A DNA stretch of 62,418 nt from an uncultured Cryomorphaceae bacterium (GTDB taxonomy: Bacteria > Bacteroidota > Bacteroidia > Flavobacteriales > Schleiferiaceae): positions 1-62,418 of the forward strand of contig CAKZNE010000032.1 in assembly GCA_937129395.1 (NCBI GenBank), given 5' to 3'. A model generated the notes under the pieces. That model was not told where the DNA came from and searched no databases. It worked only from the letters and a program-made list of their open reading frames with translations. The position numbers were made by a program, and so were the translations under genes. Below are positions 24,872 through 36,600 of this stretch, in pieces (position 1 is the stretch's first letter; each line of letters begins with the position of its first letter).

Positions 24872-26629
24872 ATGTATCGCAGTCATAATTGTGGGGAGCT
24901 AAACCTTAAAAATATTGGACAAAATATTCAGCTAAGTGGTTGGGTTCAAAGGGTAAGGAATTTGGGAGGAATGAGTTTTATCGATTTACGCGATCGTTAT
25001 GGAATTACCCAATTGGCTTTTAATGAAGAATGGAGCGCAGAACTTGTAGATTCTGCTCGTAAATGTGGCCGCGAATATGTGATACAAATTGAAGGTGAAG
25101 TAATTGAAAGAAGCAGCAAAAACGCAGCTCTTGCCACCGGAGAAATTGAAATTAAGGTAAGCGATCTAAAAGTATTAAATGCTGCCAAAACACCTCCTTT
25201 TACCATTGAAGATGAAACGGATGGTGGCGAAGAGTTAAGGATGAAATACCGCTATTTAGACCTTCGAAGAACTCCCGTTAGAAATAATCTATTATTAAGA
25301 AACAGAGTAAACCTTGAAGTAAGAAATTACCTAAGCAAAGAAGGTTTTATTGATGTAGAAACGCCTTTCTTAATAAAATCCACCCCTGAAGGTGCAAGAG
25401 ATTTTGTAGTTCCATCCAGAATGAATGAAGGTCAGTTTTACGCCCTTCCTCAATCTCCACAAACCTTTAAGCAATTGCTAATGATTTCTGGAATTGATAA
25501 ATATTTCCAGATTGTAAAATGCTTTAGAGATGAGGATTTAAGAGCCGATAGACAACCCGAATTTACGCAGATAGATTGCGAAATGTCCTTCGTAGAAAGA
25601 GAAGACATCCTCAATACTTTTGAAGGTCTTTTAAAGCATCTACTAAAAACGGTGGTGAATGTTGACATAGAAAACATTCCAAGAATGACCTATGACGAAG
25701 CCATGGAAACCTATGGTAGCGACAAACCAGATATTCGTTTCGGCATGACCTTTAACGAGCTCAATGAATTAACTCAAAACATGGGATTTGGGATTTTTGA
25801 TAATGCAGAATTGGTTGTAGGAATAAATGTGGAAGGATGCGCAAATTATAGTCGCAAGCAATTGGATGCTTTGGTGAATTTCGTAAAAAAACCACAAGTT
25901 GGAGCTACTGGATTAATATGGTGCAAATACAATGAAGATGGTAGTTTAAAATCTTCTGTAGACAAATTTTACAGCCAGGAAAACACCAAGGCTTGGGCCG
26001 ATAAAATGGGAGCCAAGCCCGGCGATTTGATGTTAATAATGGCTGGAGGAAAGGATAAAACAAGAAAAGCTTTAAATGATTTAAGACTTCATTTGGCGGA
26101 AGAATTGGGATTGAGAGATCCAAAGGTTTTTGCTCCGCTGTGGGTTTTGGATTTTCCTTTATTGGAATGGGATGAAGAGGGGAATAGATGGCATGCCATG
26201 CACCACCCATTTACTTCTCCTTACCCAAAAGACCTTGCTTTAATAGACACGGATCCTGGTGGAATTAGAGCCAATGCTTATGATTTGGTTTTAAATGGAA
26301 ATGAAATTGGTGGCGGATCCATCCGTATCCACGATAAGGAATTGCAGAAGAAAATGTTTACCCTACTTGGTTTTAGTGATGAAGAAGCTAAAAAACAATT
26401 CGGGTTTTTAATGGATGCTTTTGAATATGGCGCCCCTCCACATGGTGGTGTTGCCTTTGGTTTTGATCGATTAGTGGCCCTTTTAGGAGGAAAAGAAAGT
26501 ATACGTGATTTTATCGCCTTTCCAAAAAACAACTCAGGAAGAGATTTAATGATTGATGCTCCATCCACCATCAGTAATGAACAATTAATTGAACTAGCAT
26601 TAGAATCTACGGCCAACGAAAATGCCTAA
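24872..26629 (+). CDS. aspS: Aspartyl-tRNA synthetase
   Basis: Class II synthetase of 585 residues charging tRNA-Asp. N-terminal OB-fold anticodon domain ([24 protein letters not shown], split here at LGGM), motif 2 region [18 protein letters not shown], bacterial GAD insertion domain about 290-410, motif 3 [13 protein letters not shown] near the C-terminus. The presence of the GAD domain marks the bacterial type. The stop overlaps the start of the ClC gene by 8 bp. Confidence 0.97.
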   Translation: MYRSHNCGELNLKNIGQNIQLSGWVQRVRNLGGMSFIDLRDRYGITQLAFNEEWSAELVDSARKCGREYVIQIEGEVIERSSKNAALATGEIEIKVSDLKVLNAAKTPPFTIEDETDGGEELRMKYRYLDLRRTPVRNNLLLRNRVNLEVRNYLSKEGFIDVETPFLIKSTPEGARDFVVPSRMNEGQFYALPQSPQTFKQLLMISGIDKYFQIVKCFRDEDLRADRQPEFTQIDCEMSFVEREDILNTFEGLLKHLLKTVVNVDIENIPRMTYDEAMETYGSDKPDIRFGMTFNELNELTQNMGFGIFDNAELVVGINVEGCANYSRKQLDALVNFVKKPQVGATGLIWCKYNEDGSLKSSVDKFYSQENTKAWADKMGAKPGDLMLIMAGGKDKTRKALNDLRLHLAEELGLRDPKVFAPLWVLDFPLLEWDEEGNRWHAMHHPFTSPYPKDLALIDTDPGGIRANAYDLVLNGNEIGGGSIRIHDKELQKKMFTLLGFSDEEAKKQFGFLMDAFEYGAPPHGGVAFGFDRLVALLGGKESIRDFIAFPKNNSGRDLMIDAPSTISNEQLIELALESTANENA

Positions 26630-28394
26630 AAAACCAAACAGCCCATTAGGGAAGTTTTTAATTTGGAAATCCCGCCACATTTCACAAAGGCAGTTTATCC
26701 TTATCCTAAGTATTGTTGTTGGTTTTATTACCGGTTTGGTTGCTGTTACCCTTAAAAACCTTACCCACTATATACAGCACCTCGTTTCATCCACCCATTC
26801 TTCGGATTACAATCCTTATTATTTTGCTTTTCCCATTATTGGGATTTTAATTACTCTTTTCATAAAAAGACTCATTAATAAACCTGTTGGAGAAGGTGTA
26901 CCCACAGTTTTACATTCTATTTCCAAAAGGAATGGGATACTTAAACCCTATAAAATGTTCGGGTCTTTTGCCACCAGTATTTTTACCGTTGGCTTTGGTG
27001 GTTCGGTAGGATTGGAAGGTCCATCAGTAAGCACGGGTTCGGCCATTGGTTCCAACCTGGGTAGGTTAATGCATATTAATTTTAAGTCGAGGATCGTATT
27101 AATGTCCTGCGCCTCCGCTGCGGCAATTGCATCCATTTTTAATGCCCCTATTGCGGCCATTATTTTTACCATAGAAATATTCAGTTTAGATCTCACCTTT
27201 GGGTCTTTAATACCTCTTTTGCTGGCCTCTGTTTCTGGTGCCGTTACCTCCATGTTTATTCAAGGAAACGATTATTTGTTTCACTTCAAATACATTTCTC
27301 CCTTCGAAATCCAAGACCTTCCTTTTTATATTATGCTCGGGGTTTTATGTGCTTTTGTGTCATTGTATTTTAATAAGATTTACCTCTATTTCGATACCTT
27401 TTTTGCCAAAATGAAAAACAATTATTCCAGGGTTCTCATTGGTGGTGGCTTCCTTGGATTAATCATATTTCTAATCCCTCCTTTATACGGTGAAGGATAT
27501 GAAACCATAAATAATCTCCTAAATGGCGATTTGGATTCCGTTATTGAAAACAGCCTTTTTTATGAATATGCCACCAGTGAATATTTAATTTTAATCCTGC
27601 TAATTGGATTGGTGATTTTCAAGGTTTTTGCTACAACTTTTACAATAGGTGCAGGAGGAGTTGGTGGTGTTTTTGCCCCTTCCCTTTTCATCGGGGCCTC
27701 CTTTGGTTTTGTGTTTTCGAAATTTATTAATGAAACTAATATTGTAGATCTTTCTACGGCAAATTATACTTTGGTAGGCATGGCAGGTTTAATGGCGGGG
27801 GTACTCCACGCACCACTTACAGCCATTTTTATGATAGCCGAAATTACAGGCGGCTACGAACTATTTGTTCCTTTGATGATCGTTTCTGCGATTTCCTTTT
27901 TAGTAACTCGGAAATTTATGCCCCACTCTATTTACACCCTACAACTTGCAAAAAGAGGAGAGCTTATTACCCATAATAAGGACCAAGCGATTCTTACTCT
28001 ATTAAAAATTGACTCCGTTATTGAAACTGATTTTAGCAGTATTAATGCCGAAATGACTCTTGGCGAATTGGTGACAGTAGTTGCAAAAAGCAAACGAAAT
28101 TTATTCCCGGTTTTAAATGAGGATAATATTTTAGTAGGAATCCTCACCCTCGATAATTTCCGAAATATTATGTTCGATCAAAGTCTGTACGAAACCACAT
28201 TTGTATCAGACTTAATGACCAACCCTCCAGGTTTTATCAATAAATCTGAAAATATGAGTACGGTTATGCAAAAATTCCAATCTACAGGAGCTTGGAATTT
28301 ACCCGTTGTGGAGAAAGGAGTTTATGTTGGTTTTGTATCAAAATCAAAACTCTTCTCTGTCTACAGACGAAAGCTGATAGAGTTTTCAGAGTAA
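26622..28394 (+). CDS. ClC-family chloride channel or H+/Cl- antiporter with CBS domains
   Basis: Membrane protein of 590 residues. Transmembrane part about 1-430: [10 protein letters not shown] (in the position of GSGIP), [14 protein letters not shown] with the gating Glu, [11 protein letters not shown] with a Glu at the proton-glutamate position, and [16 protein letters not shown]. Both glutamates favour an antiporter over a channel (inference). Two CBS domains, about 455-515 and 525-585, form a C-terminal nucleotide-sensing module. Overlaps aspS by 8 bp. Confidence 0.92.
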   Translation: MPKKPNSPLGKFLIWKSRHISQRQFILILSIVVGFITGLVAVTLKNLTHYIQHLVSSTHSSDYNPYYFAFPIIGILITLFIKRLINKPVGEGVPTVLHSISKRNGILKPYKMFGSFATSIFTVGFGGSVGLEGPSVSTGSAIGSNLGRLMHINFKSRIVLMSCASAAAIASIFNAPIAAIIFTIEIFSLDLTFGSLIPLLLASVSGAVTSMFIQGNDYLFHFKYISPFEIQDLPFYIMLGVLCAFVSLYFNKIYLYFDTFFAKMKNNYSRVLIGGGFLGLIIFLIPPLYGEGYETINNLLNGDLDSVIENSLFYEYATSEYLILILLIGLVIFKVFATTFTIGAGGVGGVFAPSLFIGASFGFVFSKFINETNIVDLSTANYTLVGMAGLMAGVLHAPLTAIFMIAEITGGYELFVPLMIVSAISFLVTRKFMPHSIYTLQLAKRGELITHNKDQAILTLLKIDSVIETDFSSINAEMTLGELVTVVAKSKRNLFPVLNEDNILVGILTLDNFRNIMFDQSLYETTFVSDLMTNPPGFINKSENMSTVMQKFQSTGAWNLPVVEKGVYVGFVSKSKLFSVYRRKLIEFSE

Positions 28395-28453
28395 TTCCAA
28401 ACCTTAACCATCACTATTGCGTTACTAACATAAGCTGGTCTTTTATACGACAG

Positions 28454-28473
28454 TTAAAGAAGTTATTCTTTAA
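28454..28473. repeat. AT-rich perfect inverted repeat in the ClC-to-BNR intergenic region
   Basis: TTAAAGAA GTTA TTCTTTAA. It may be a weak terminator for the ClC gene, but it lacks a GC stem and a T tract. Nothing else is recognised in the 161-bp gap. Confidence 0.35.
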
Positions 28474-28555
28474 GTATATTTAGCCCCCCTAAAATTCTGC
28501 TATTTGTCCAAATTAACTTTTGGATGGGGAAACTTATTGTTAATTAAACAACTAT

Positions 28556-31500
28556 ATGAAATATCTTTTATCATTTAGCCTGGTGGCCTTTGTTTTCAGT
28601 TCTGGAAATGCTCAAAATGCGGATTGGATTGACCAAATGCAAGACCCCAGTGTAAATTTCTATACGGTTCAACAAAGTTTTGAAGACGCGTGGGACCAAA
28701 AAGAATATGAAAAAGGAAAAGGCTGGAAGCAGTATAAAAGATGGGAAAATTTTATGGCGCAACGAGTTTTTCCAGATGGAGAAAGACCAAATCCTTCCAC
28801 ATTAGCTCTTACTTTTAATTCGGTTCAACAAGCACAAAGCGCTGGTAATAATGGTAGCTGGAAACCTCTAGGTCCTTATAATGGTAGTTCCATGGGAGGA
28901 ATTGGGCGAATTAACAGGGTAACTTTTGATCCAAACAACTCACAAATCGTATGGGCAGGAGCTGCCGCTGGTGGTCTTTGGAAAAGTGTAGACGCTGGAT
29001 CTTCTTGGACAACAAACACAGATCTTTTACCCAACCTTGGGGTTTCAGATATCGCAATTGATCCTACAAATTCTCAAATAATGTATTTGGCGACTGGAGA
29101 TAAAGACGGAGGAGATACCTATAGTTATGGTATTTTAAAATCTACCGATGGCGGCCAAACTTGGAATACAACAGGATTATCCTATAATATTAGCCAGTTA
29201 ATTAGGATTAGTGATATTTATATAAATCCAAGCAACACCAATATAATTATTGCATCTACCCGCCAAGGAATTTACAGAAGCACAGATGCTGCAGCAAGTT
29301 TTACACAGGTACAATCCGGTGTTTTTAATCTTATAGAACAAAAACCAGGCGACCCAAATATTCTTTATAATTCTACTATAATTAATGCAAGTTCCGACAT
29401 CTGGAAAAGCGTAAATAATGGTATTACTTGGACACAAATAAGCAGTCCAAACCTACCAACTTCCGGAATGAGAAGAATAGAATTGGCTGTTACCCCCGAT
29501 GATCCGGACTATGTTTATGCCTTAGCAGGTAATTCAAGTAATGGTTTTGAAGGAATTTATAGATCTACAAACTCTGGGCTTACTTGGACAAAAAGAAGTT
29601 CAGCTTCTACTCCAAACTTAATGGGTTGGAGATCCTCAGGGAACGATAGTGGTGGACAAGCTTGGTATGATTTGGCATTTGCTGTTTCACCAACTGATAA
29701 GGACCTACTTTATACAGGAGGTGTAAATATTTGGAGATCTACAAACGGAGGAAGTGCTTGGAGTATTTCGGCGCATTGGACAGGTGCAGGAAGTGCAGCT
29801 TTTGTGCATGCAGATATTCACCATTTAACTTTTAATACAGATGGAAGGTTGTATGCGGGAACCGATGGTGGAGTTTATAGAAGACCAACATCAAATAATA
29901 GTTGGGTTGCCTTAAATGACGGTATGAATATCACCCAATACTACAGAATTTCTTCTGATGGAATTGACACAACATTAATTATCGCTGGAGCCCAAGACAA
30001 TGGAACTCATCAATTGGATAATGGGTCTTGGGATAATATTTTAGGGGGTGATGGAATGGATTGCGCTGTGGACCCAAAAAATCCTAATATAGTGTATGCT
30101 TCCTCCCAATATGGAAACTTTAGAAAATCCAACAACCGAGGAAATTCCTTTAACGCCAACTTTGGATTATCGAATAATGTTAGAGGCACAGGAGCTTGGG
30201 TTACCCCAATCCGCATAGATCCCATCCACCCGGATACTTTATATATTGGTTACTCTACAGTTTACCGTTCCTTTAATGCTGGAAATTCTTTTACTGCTGT
30301 AGGAAGTGGATATAATGGTGGTGATATTGATCAGATTGCTATTTCACCAACCAGCACCAATGTAATCTATATTGCCGAAGGAAATAGCTTGTATAGAAGT
30401 GATAATTATGCTGGTAATTTTATTAACCTTTCTATCCCTAGTAGCAGAACTATTACGCAGATTGCTGTTGCCCATGATGACCCAATGCACGTATACATTA
30501 CCCGGAGTGGATATAGTAATGGCCAGAAAGTATACGAGTCTTTCGATGGAGGATCAAACTGGAGAAATATTTCCTTGAACCTCCCAAACATTCCGGCCAA
30601 CTGTATTGTTCCTGAAAAAAGCAAAGCAAACGGTCTTTATGTAGGAACAGATTTAGGTGTTTTCTATAAAGATGATAATACGGATTCTTGGATCCCTTTT
30701 AATGTTGATCTTCCAAATGTTATTGTTAGAGATTTAGAAATCAATTATGTTGATCGAAAATTAAAAGCAGGAACTTATGGGCGAGGTGTTTGGCAGTCAC
30801 CACTTTACACAGATATTTCCGCACCCTTGGCAGATTTTACCATTCCAACCGCTGTTTGTGATGGAGATTCAATAAGCCTTTTGGAAAACACCTTTTACGG
30901 TGCTACTTCTTGGACTTGGAACATCAGCCCAGCTGGTTTTGTCTTTGTAAATGGTACAAATGCAAATTCTCCAAATCCTCAAATAACATTTACCCAATCT
31001 GGAATATTTAACGTGGAGCTTACCGTGAGTAATACACATGGTTCCGACACTAAAAGTATAATATCAGCCATAGCGGTAGGTGGATTTCCCCTTCCTTTTT
31101 CTGAAGATTTTGAAGCCCTAAACAGTATGGATAAATGGGATATTGGCGATCCGTCCAATAACAATTGGAAAAGAGAGTCTGTTTCGGGAAATAATCCTGG
31201 CAACAATGCCGCTCGAGCCTTTCTGTTCAATAACCCATCTATAAGCTATTCCTTAATCACTCCGAACTTAGATTTTAGAAATCACGATTCCATCAAACTT
31301 TCTTATGATTATGCCTATAGCGGAAGGGTTATTAATAATGATGATAGCTTAAAAATTTATATTGCCACTAACTGTTCGGATAATTGGGTGCTTCTTCAGT
31401 CTCATGGTGAGGATGGTACAAATAATTTCAGCACTCAAAATGTTACCAATTTTATCTTTTCTCCAAGCACTTCTGCAGATTGGTGTGGGAATCCCGGTTT

Positions 31501-33079
31501 TGGAGATTGCGGTTTTATTGACCTTATGGCTTACGATAATATGGAAGGGGTAAGACTAAAGTTTGAAGCGGTAAGTTCTGGAGGAAATAATTTATTCTTG
31601 GATAATATTCAAATTACCGGTGTGGCAAATACAGCTCCCGATGCAGGCTTTAGCGCGCCGCAATTACTATGTGCACAAGACACCCTTACTTTTCAAGATC
31701 AATCTTACGGTTCACCGACTTCTTTTGAATGGTCATTCCCTGGTGGACAACCATCTACTTCAACAGATAAAAACCCAAGGGTGGTTTATACTGCTGCAGG
31801 CACCTACGATGTTGCCTTAAAAGTAAATGGCACTTTGGGGTCGGATTCTATTATGAAATTATCCTATATCCAAATTGATCCAGCGGATTCAGTGAGTATT
31901 AGCCTAACTGCAAATGCCGCCACATTATGTAAAAATGATACGTTTGTAGTTAGCATTAATGCCACAAATCAAGGCTTAAACCCAATTATCGATTGGTATG
32001 TAAATGGAAGTATATTCTCATCAAATTCCACAAGCACCTACTCTTTTATTGGTTTAAACGACGGGGATGAAATTTATGCTACTATTGCTTCTAGCATGGA
32101 TTGTGCCTTCCCAAGCTTGGCTTATTCTGATACCCTAACGCTAAGTTTATTTCCAGCTGTTTCTGTTCAAATTAACCCAACAGGGGATTTATGTATTACG
32201 GATCCAGCAGTAAACTTATCGGGAATTCCAGCTGGTGGAACCTTTAGCGGTTTCGGTGTTAATGGCGCTACTTTCGATCCGCTTGTTGCGGGAGTAGGAA
32301 ACCATACGGTTCAATATGAATATACAGATCAAAACGGCTGTACTTTTTCAGATCAAACCACAATTGCTGTAGATGTTCCTTTGAGCGTAAGTATCGATCC
32401 TATTCCTGATGTTTGTGAAGGAAGGAGTCTCTTCTACCTAAACTTTGCCACACCGGCAGGTGGAGATTTTTCTGGACCTGGGGTAACTCAAAACTTCTTT
32501 TTTGCAGATTCGGCGGGTGTTGGAACCCATACCATTTACTATAGTTACCAAGCAGGAAACTGTAGTCCGGCAATAGATAGCACCACCATAACAGTGGCTC
32601 CCTACCCTATTCAGCCTTCAATTGCCTATCAAGGCTCAAATCTGGTTTGTTCCCAAAATGCTTTTAGCTATCAATGGTTGCGAAATGGGGCTACCATTTC
32701 TGGTGCAAACGCCATCACTTATACACCTACAAATTCTGGCAGCTATTCCGTAGAAATTAGCAACCAAGAAGGTTGTACTATAGAATCAGATGATTTTGAG
32801 TTTAATATTGGGCTGGATGAATACAACAATGCCATAGCTTTTGATCTTTATCCAAACCCTGCAAACAAGGAAATTACTGTGGAATTAGAAACCCAAAGTG
32901 CTCCGAAAGCAGATCTAATAATTAGTAACTCTATTGGTCAGATGATAATGAAATTGGAGCTAGACCAGCACAATCATATTGTTAAAAAGGTTGATGTTTC
33001 CAACTTACCTGGAGGCTCTTATATTATTTCTATTAAAGGAGATAATATCAATATTTCCAAGAAACTATTGATTCAATAA
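28556..33079 (+). CDS. Giant secreted BNR/VPS10-propeller, PKD and T9SS protein
   Basis: 1507 residues. Signal peptide (LLSFSLVAFVFSSGNAQ); sortilin/VPS10-like beta-propeller about 95-755 with repeated Asp-box-type units (KSVDAGSSW, KSTDGGQTW, RSTNSGLTW, RSTNGGSAW, ESFDGGSNW) and the motif AGAQDNGTH...GGDGMD; a first PKD-like domain about 760-840; a jelly-roll/MAM-like domain about 845-1020 (FSEDFEALNSMDKWDIG); a second PKD about 1027-1110; Ig-like segments; T9SS tail from about 1425 (FDLYPNPANKEI). Such proteins are often annotated as glycosyl hydrolases, but I see no catalytic residues to support that. The propeller ends in AGTYGRGVWQS, shared with its paralogue at 33625. Confidence 0.88.
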   Translation: MKYLLSFSLVAFVFSSGNAQNADWIDQMQDPSVNFYTVQQSFEDAWDQKEYEKGKGWKQYKRWENFMAQRVFPDGERPNPSTLALTFNSVQQAQSAGNNGSWKPLGPYNGSSMGGIGRINRVTFDPNNSQIVWAGAAAGGLWKSVDAGSSWTTNTDLLPNLGVSDIAIDPTNSQIMYLATGDKDGGDTYSYGILKSTDGGQTWNTTGLSYNISQLIRISDIYINPSNTNIIIASTRQGIYRSTDAAASFTQVQSGVFNLIEQKPGDPNILYNSTIINASSDIWKSVNNGITWTQISSPNLPTSGMRRIELAVTPDDPDYVYALAGNSSNGFEGIYRSTNSGLTWTKRSSASTPNLMGWRSSGNDSGGQAWYDLAFAVSPTDKDLLYTGGVNIWRSTNGGSAWSISAHWTGAGSAAFVHADIHHLTFNTDGRLYAGTDGGVYRRPTSNNSWVALNDGMNITQYYRISSDGIDTTLIIAGAQDNGTHQLDNGSWDNILGGDGMDCAVDPKNPNIVYASSQYGNFRKSNNRGNSFNANFGLSNNVRGTGAWVTPIRIDPIHPDTLYIGYSTVYRSFNAGNSFTAVGSGYNGGDIDQIAISPTSTNVIYIAEGNSLYRSDNYAGNFINLSIPSSRTITQIAVAHDDPMHVYITRSGYSNGQKVYESFDGGSNWRNISLNLPNIPANCIVPEKSKANGLYVGTDLGVFYKDDNTDSWIPFNVDLPNVIVRDLEINYVDRKLKAGTYGRGVWQSPLYTDISAPLADFTIPTAVCDGDSISLLENTFYGATSWTWNISPAGFVFVNGTNANSPNPQITFTQSGIFNVELTVSNTHGSDTKSIISAIAVGGFPLPFSEDFEALNSMDKWDIGDPSNNNWKRESVSGNNPGNNAARAFLFNNPSISYSLITPNLDFRNHDSIKLSYDYAYSGRVINNDDSLKIYIATNCSDNWVLLQSHGEDGTNNFSTQNVTNFIFSPSTSADWCGNPGFGDCGFIDLMAYDNMEGVRLKFEAVSSGGNNLFLDNIQITGVANTAPDAGFSAPQLLCAQDTLTFQDQSYGSPTSFEWSFPGGQPSTSTDKNPRVVYTAAGTYDVALKVNGTLGSDSIMKLSYIQIDPADSVSISLTANAATLCKNDTFVVSINATNQGLNPIIDWYVNGSIFSSNSTSTYSFIGLNDGDEIYATIASSMDCAFPSLAYSDTLTLSLFPAVSVQINPTGDLCITDPAVNLSGIPAGGTFSGFGVNGATFDPLVAGVGNHTVQYEYTDQNGCTFSDQTTIAVDVPLSVSIDPIPDVCEGRSLFYLNFATPAGGDFSGPGVTQNFFFADSAGVGTHTIYYSYQAGNCSPAIDSTTITVAPYPIQPSIAYQGSNLVCSQNAFSYQWLRNGATISGANAITYTPTNSGSYSVEISNQEGCTIESDDFEFNIGLDEYNNAIAFDLYPNPANKEITVELETQSAPKADLIISNSIGQMIMKLELDQHNHIVKKVDVSNLPGGSYIISIKGDNINISKKLLIQ

Positions 33080-33102
33080 GAATAAAAATATTTCAAAAGA
33101 AG

Positions 33103-33137
33103 CAGCCCTGATCTCCATTTAAGATCGGGGCTGTTTT
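33103..33137 (+). terminator. Rho-independent terminator after the giant T9SS gene
   Basis: 11-pair stem CAGCCCTGATC / GATCGGGGCTG (one wobble), 9-base loop, then TTTT. Confidence 0.85.
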
Positions 33138-33165
33138 GCTTTAAATGCATTCTTTTATTTATCAA

Positions 33166-33173
33166 TATATTTG
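33166..33173 (+). promoter_or_regulatory. -7 element of the small lipoprotein gene
   Basis: TATATTTG, exact consensus, ending only 7 bp before the ATG at 33181. The transcript would have almost no leader. Confidence 0.5.
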
Positions 33174-33180
33174 AAACTGT

Positions 33181-33621
33181 ATGAAGATTTTATATGCCTT
33201 AATGGTTTTGGGTTTGATGTCCTGTCATTCTCAAAAGAAATTAACCGAAAAACCACTCCAAGCTGAGAATGCCTTTTTTCAGAAATACCTGCCTGGTGAT
33301 GGTGGTGGAAAAGGAATTCAATTTTTTATAGAATTAGCCGCCCATCCAGAAAATTTAAAGATTACAAATTTTAGTGTTAACGACACCAAAATTCCATTCA
33401 AGCTCATTGGCTTCAAAGACGGAAAAAAGTTAGAAGCCTTATGTTTCTATGAAAATCCGGAACGCAATCCCCAGTCCAAAAACACAATTGAAGAATTTGA
33501 AAAAGCTCCAATTTTTAGAGCCAAATCCTATACTGCTATTATAGAATATCAAATGGGAGAAATTTCTGACAGCATTCATATCCAAAACTTTACTGAGTTG
33601 GAAATCCAAATGTACCCCTAG
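33181..33621 (+). CDS. Small lipoprotein of unknown function
   Basis: 146 residues, N-terminal lipobox (LMVLGLMSC) followed by HSQKK. The mature part is predicted to be beta-rich; I recognise no family. It ends 3 bp before the second giant T9SS protein and follows the first one after a terminator, so it is probably co-transcribed with the downstream gene. Confidence 0.75.
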   Translation: MKILYALMVLGLMSCHSQKKLTEKPLQAENAFFQKYLPGDGGGKGIQFFIELAAHPENLKITNFSVNDTKIPFKLIGFKDGKKLEALCFYENPERNPQSKNTIEEFEKAPIFRAKSYTAIIEYQMGEISDSIHIQNFTELEIQMYP

Positions 33622-33624
33622 TTT

Positions 33625-36600
33625 ATGAAAAAAATTATAGCCATTGCCCTATTGGGATTATTCCTCCTTCCCTTTTCAAATACGGAAATTGATCAGCGTA
33701 AAGAATATGGTGATTTTTTAAATAATCATCCATTTAACAAACACCATTATAATCCTTTGGAATTAAAAAAAATACCTAAAAAGGATAGACCAGATTTAGC
33801 TTGGGAACAAGATTTTATTATGACCATGGATCCAGCACTTGGCTATCCTACTCCTGAAAAATTAAAACCCATTTATGCACAAGTAAAGCAATCGTTAAAC
33901 AAAGAAAATAAAACCGCAATACCTGGAAACAGCAACTATCCTTGGGTAGAAAGAGGTCCGAATAATGTAGGAGGAAGAACAAGGGCCATAATGTTTGACC
34001 CAAATGATGCCAGCAAGAAAAAAGTTTGGGCAGGAGGAGTTACAGGTGGACTGTGGTATAATAATGATATTACAGATCCCAATTCTCAATGGCAATCACA
34101 AAATGATTTTTGGGATAATATATCCATTACTGGGATTGTTTATGACCCAACAAATACCAATATCTTTTATGTAGGAACAGGAGAAGGATGGGGATCTAGC
34201 GTATCGGGCGGAAGAGGCGAAGGAGTATGGAAATCTACCGATGGAGGTGCTTCTTTTAGTCAACTTAGCGCAAGCAGCAATTTCTATTTTGTAAATGATT
34301 TAGCGGTTAGAGATGAAAATGGAACTGGTGTTTTGTACGTAGGATTAAGGGGTGTTTACTATGTTTCTAAAACTCATGGAACTGCGGATGAAGGGCTTCA
34401 AAGATCCGTAAATGGTGGAACGAGTTTTACCCAAGTATTACCAAATGTTCCTGGCCAAAATTTTAATTACGCTGTTGCTGATATTGATATTGCTGCAAAT
34501 AATAAACTGTGGGTCGGTACCATTTATTCAGGAAACGGAGGATCTGATAGAGGGGGCGGCAGGATCCTTTCCAGTATTGATGGCACAACATGGTCTGTAG
34601 AATACAATAACACCAATGGCGAAAGAGTAAGGCTTGCAACCGCACCTTCCGATAGCGACTACGTTTATGCCATTATTGAAGAATTCAACGAAATTGGCAA
34701 AATTGTAAGAACCACAAATCAAGGGCAAACATGGACCAACCTAAACGAACCCAATGATGCAGATCCTGGAATTCCTTCTACAGATTTTTCTAGAGGTCAG
34801 GCATGGGTCCACCTTTCCTTGGCTGTAGACCCAAATGATGAAGATGTGGTTTATGCAGGTTCGGTAGATTTATTTAAAACACAAAACGGCGGAACCACTT
34901 GGGACCAACTTACGCATTGGTATGGGGGCTTCAATTATCCCTATGTTCATGCAGACCATCATATTGTAGCTTTTAAACCTGGTTCGTCTAATGAGGTATT
35001 ATTTGGCTCTGATGGTGGTGTAGCTCGCTCTACCAATATCAACACCAATAATCCCACCTTCAGCGACAGAAATAATGGTTATAATATCACCCAATTTTAT
35101 GCTGGAGCCATGCATCCCGATTCTGGGAAAAACTACTTTTTAGCAGGATCTCAAGATAATGGAACGCATAAGTTCAACAGTGCAGGAGTAAATGCTACGA
35201 CTGAAGTTACAGGAGGTGATGGTGCCTATTGTTTTGTAGATCAAACGGATCCAGATTATCAGATTACGGCTTATGTTTACAATTCCTATTGGAGATCAAC
35301 AGATGGGGGACAAAGCTTTCCTTCCCCTAGAATGCAAAGCGATTTTAATACAGGAAGATTTATAAACCCAGCCGACTATGACAGCAATTTGGATATTCTA
35401 TATTCTGCACGAAACTCCAGCAGCATTAATAGAATTTCTAATGTTTCTTCCAACCCAACAGTTGACGATTTTACTGTAAGCGGATTGGGAAGTACGGCCT
35501 CTAATTTATTGGTAAGTCCATTTACCACCGCCTCTACAACCTTATTTGTGGGCACAGGAAATGGCAACCTATTTAAAATAACCAACGCAGATGCCAATGC
35601 ATCTAGCACGAATATTGGATCCAACCAATTCCCAACAGGATATATATCTGGAATTGATTTAGGCGCTAGCGAACAAGAAATAATAGTCACCTTTTCCAAT
35701 TATGGGGTAACCTCCGTTTGGTACACTTCAAATGGAGGTTCCACCTGGACTTCCAAAGAAGGAAATTTACCAGATATGCCGGTGAGATGGTGCTTGTTTA
35801 ATCCTTTAAATACAGATCAAGTTTTATTGGCCACAGAAGTTGGAGTTTGGGCCACTGCCAATATTAATGCTTCAAATGTAGTTTGGACCCCTTCAGGAAA
35901 TGGTTTAGCCAATGTTAGGGTAAATATGCTTCAGTACCGAGAATCAGATCACGAAGTTTTGGCGGTTACCTATGGAAGGGGGCTTTTTACAAGCGATGGT
36001 TTTACTGCCACTTTTCCACCAATCACTAAATTTTCCGCTAGTAAGGATGAGATTTGTTTTGGAGATACATTGGTCCTTTCAGATTCCAGTCGATTCCATC
36101 CAAATTCTTGGAATTGGACTATTAACCCAAATACAGTGAGTTTTGTTAATGGTACCAATAGCGGTTCTCAAAACCCAGAAATTGTTTTTAATGCATCTGG
36201 AAATTATGATGTCGTTTTGGCAAGTACTAACGCAAATGGTAGTGATCAGGACAGTTTGGTTGTGAGCGTGGACATTTTACCAAAACCAACTGTGAGCAGA
36301 ATTTTAGACAGCTTGCATTGCAATGAAAATGGGTTTGCGTATCAATGGTTTAAAGGCGGCTTGGCTATTTCAGGAGAAACGAATCAAGATTATACCATGT
36401 TGACAAATGGAGATTATTCAGTAGAAATTAAGCAATTGAGTAGCTGCAGTAGAAGTTCGGATATTCTATCTTTTAATTCCATTGGATTGGCGGAGAATCC
36501 TAATGTTTTACATTTTAATGCCTACCCTGTTCCAGTAAAAACAGGCCTCACTATTGAATTGGATTTAAGAAAGGAAATGACCACAACCTTTCAAATTTTT

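Noticed and set aside
28454..28473. AT-rich inverted repeat as a terminator
   Set aside because: No GC pairs to stabilise the stem beyond one per arm and no T tract; kept only as a repeat.
28556..33079. Calling the BNR proteins sialidases or glycosyl hydrolases
   Set aside because: Asp-box propellers alone do not show catalysis; no sialidase Arg triad or FRIP motif was seen.
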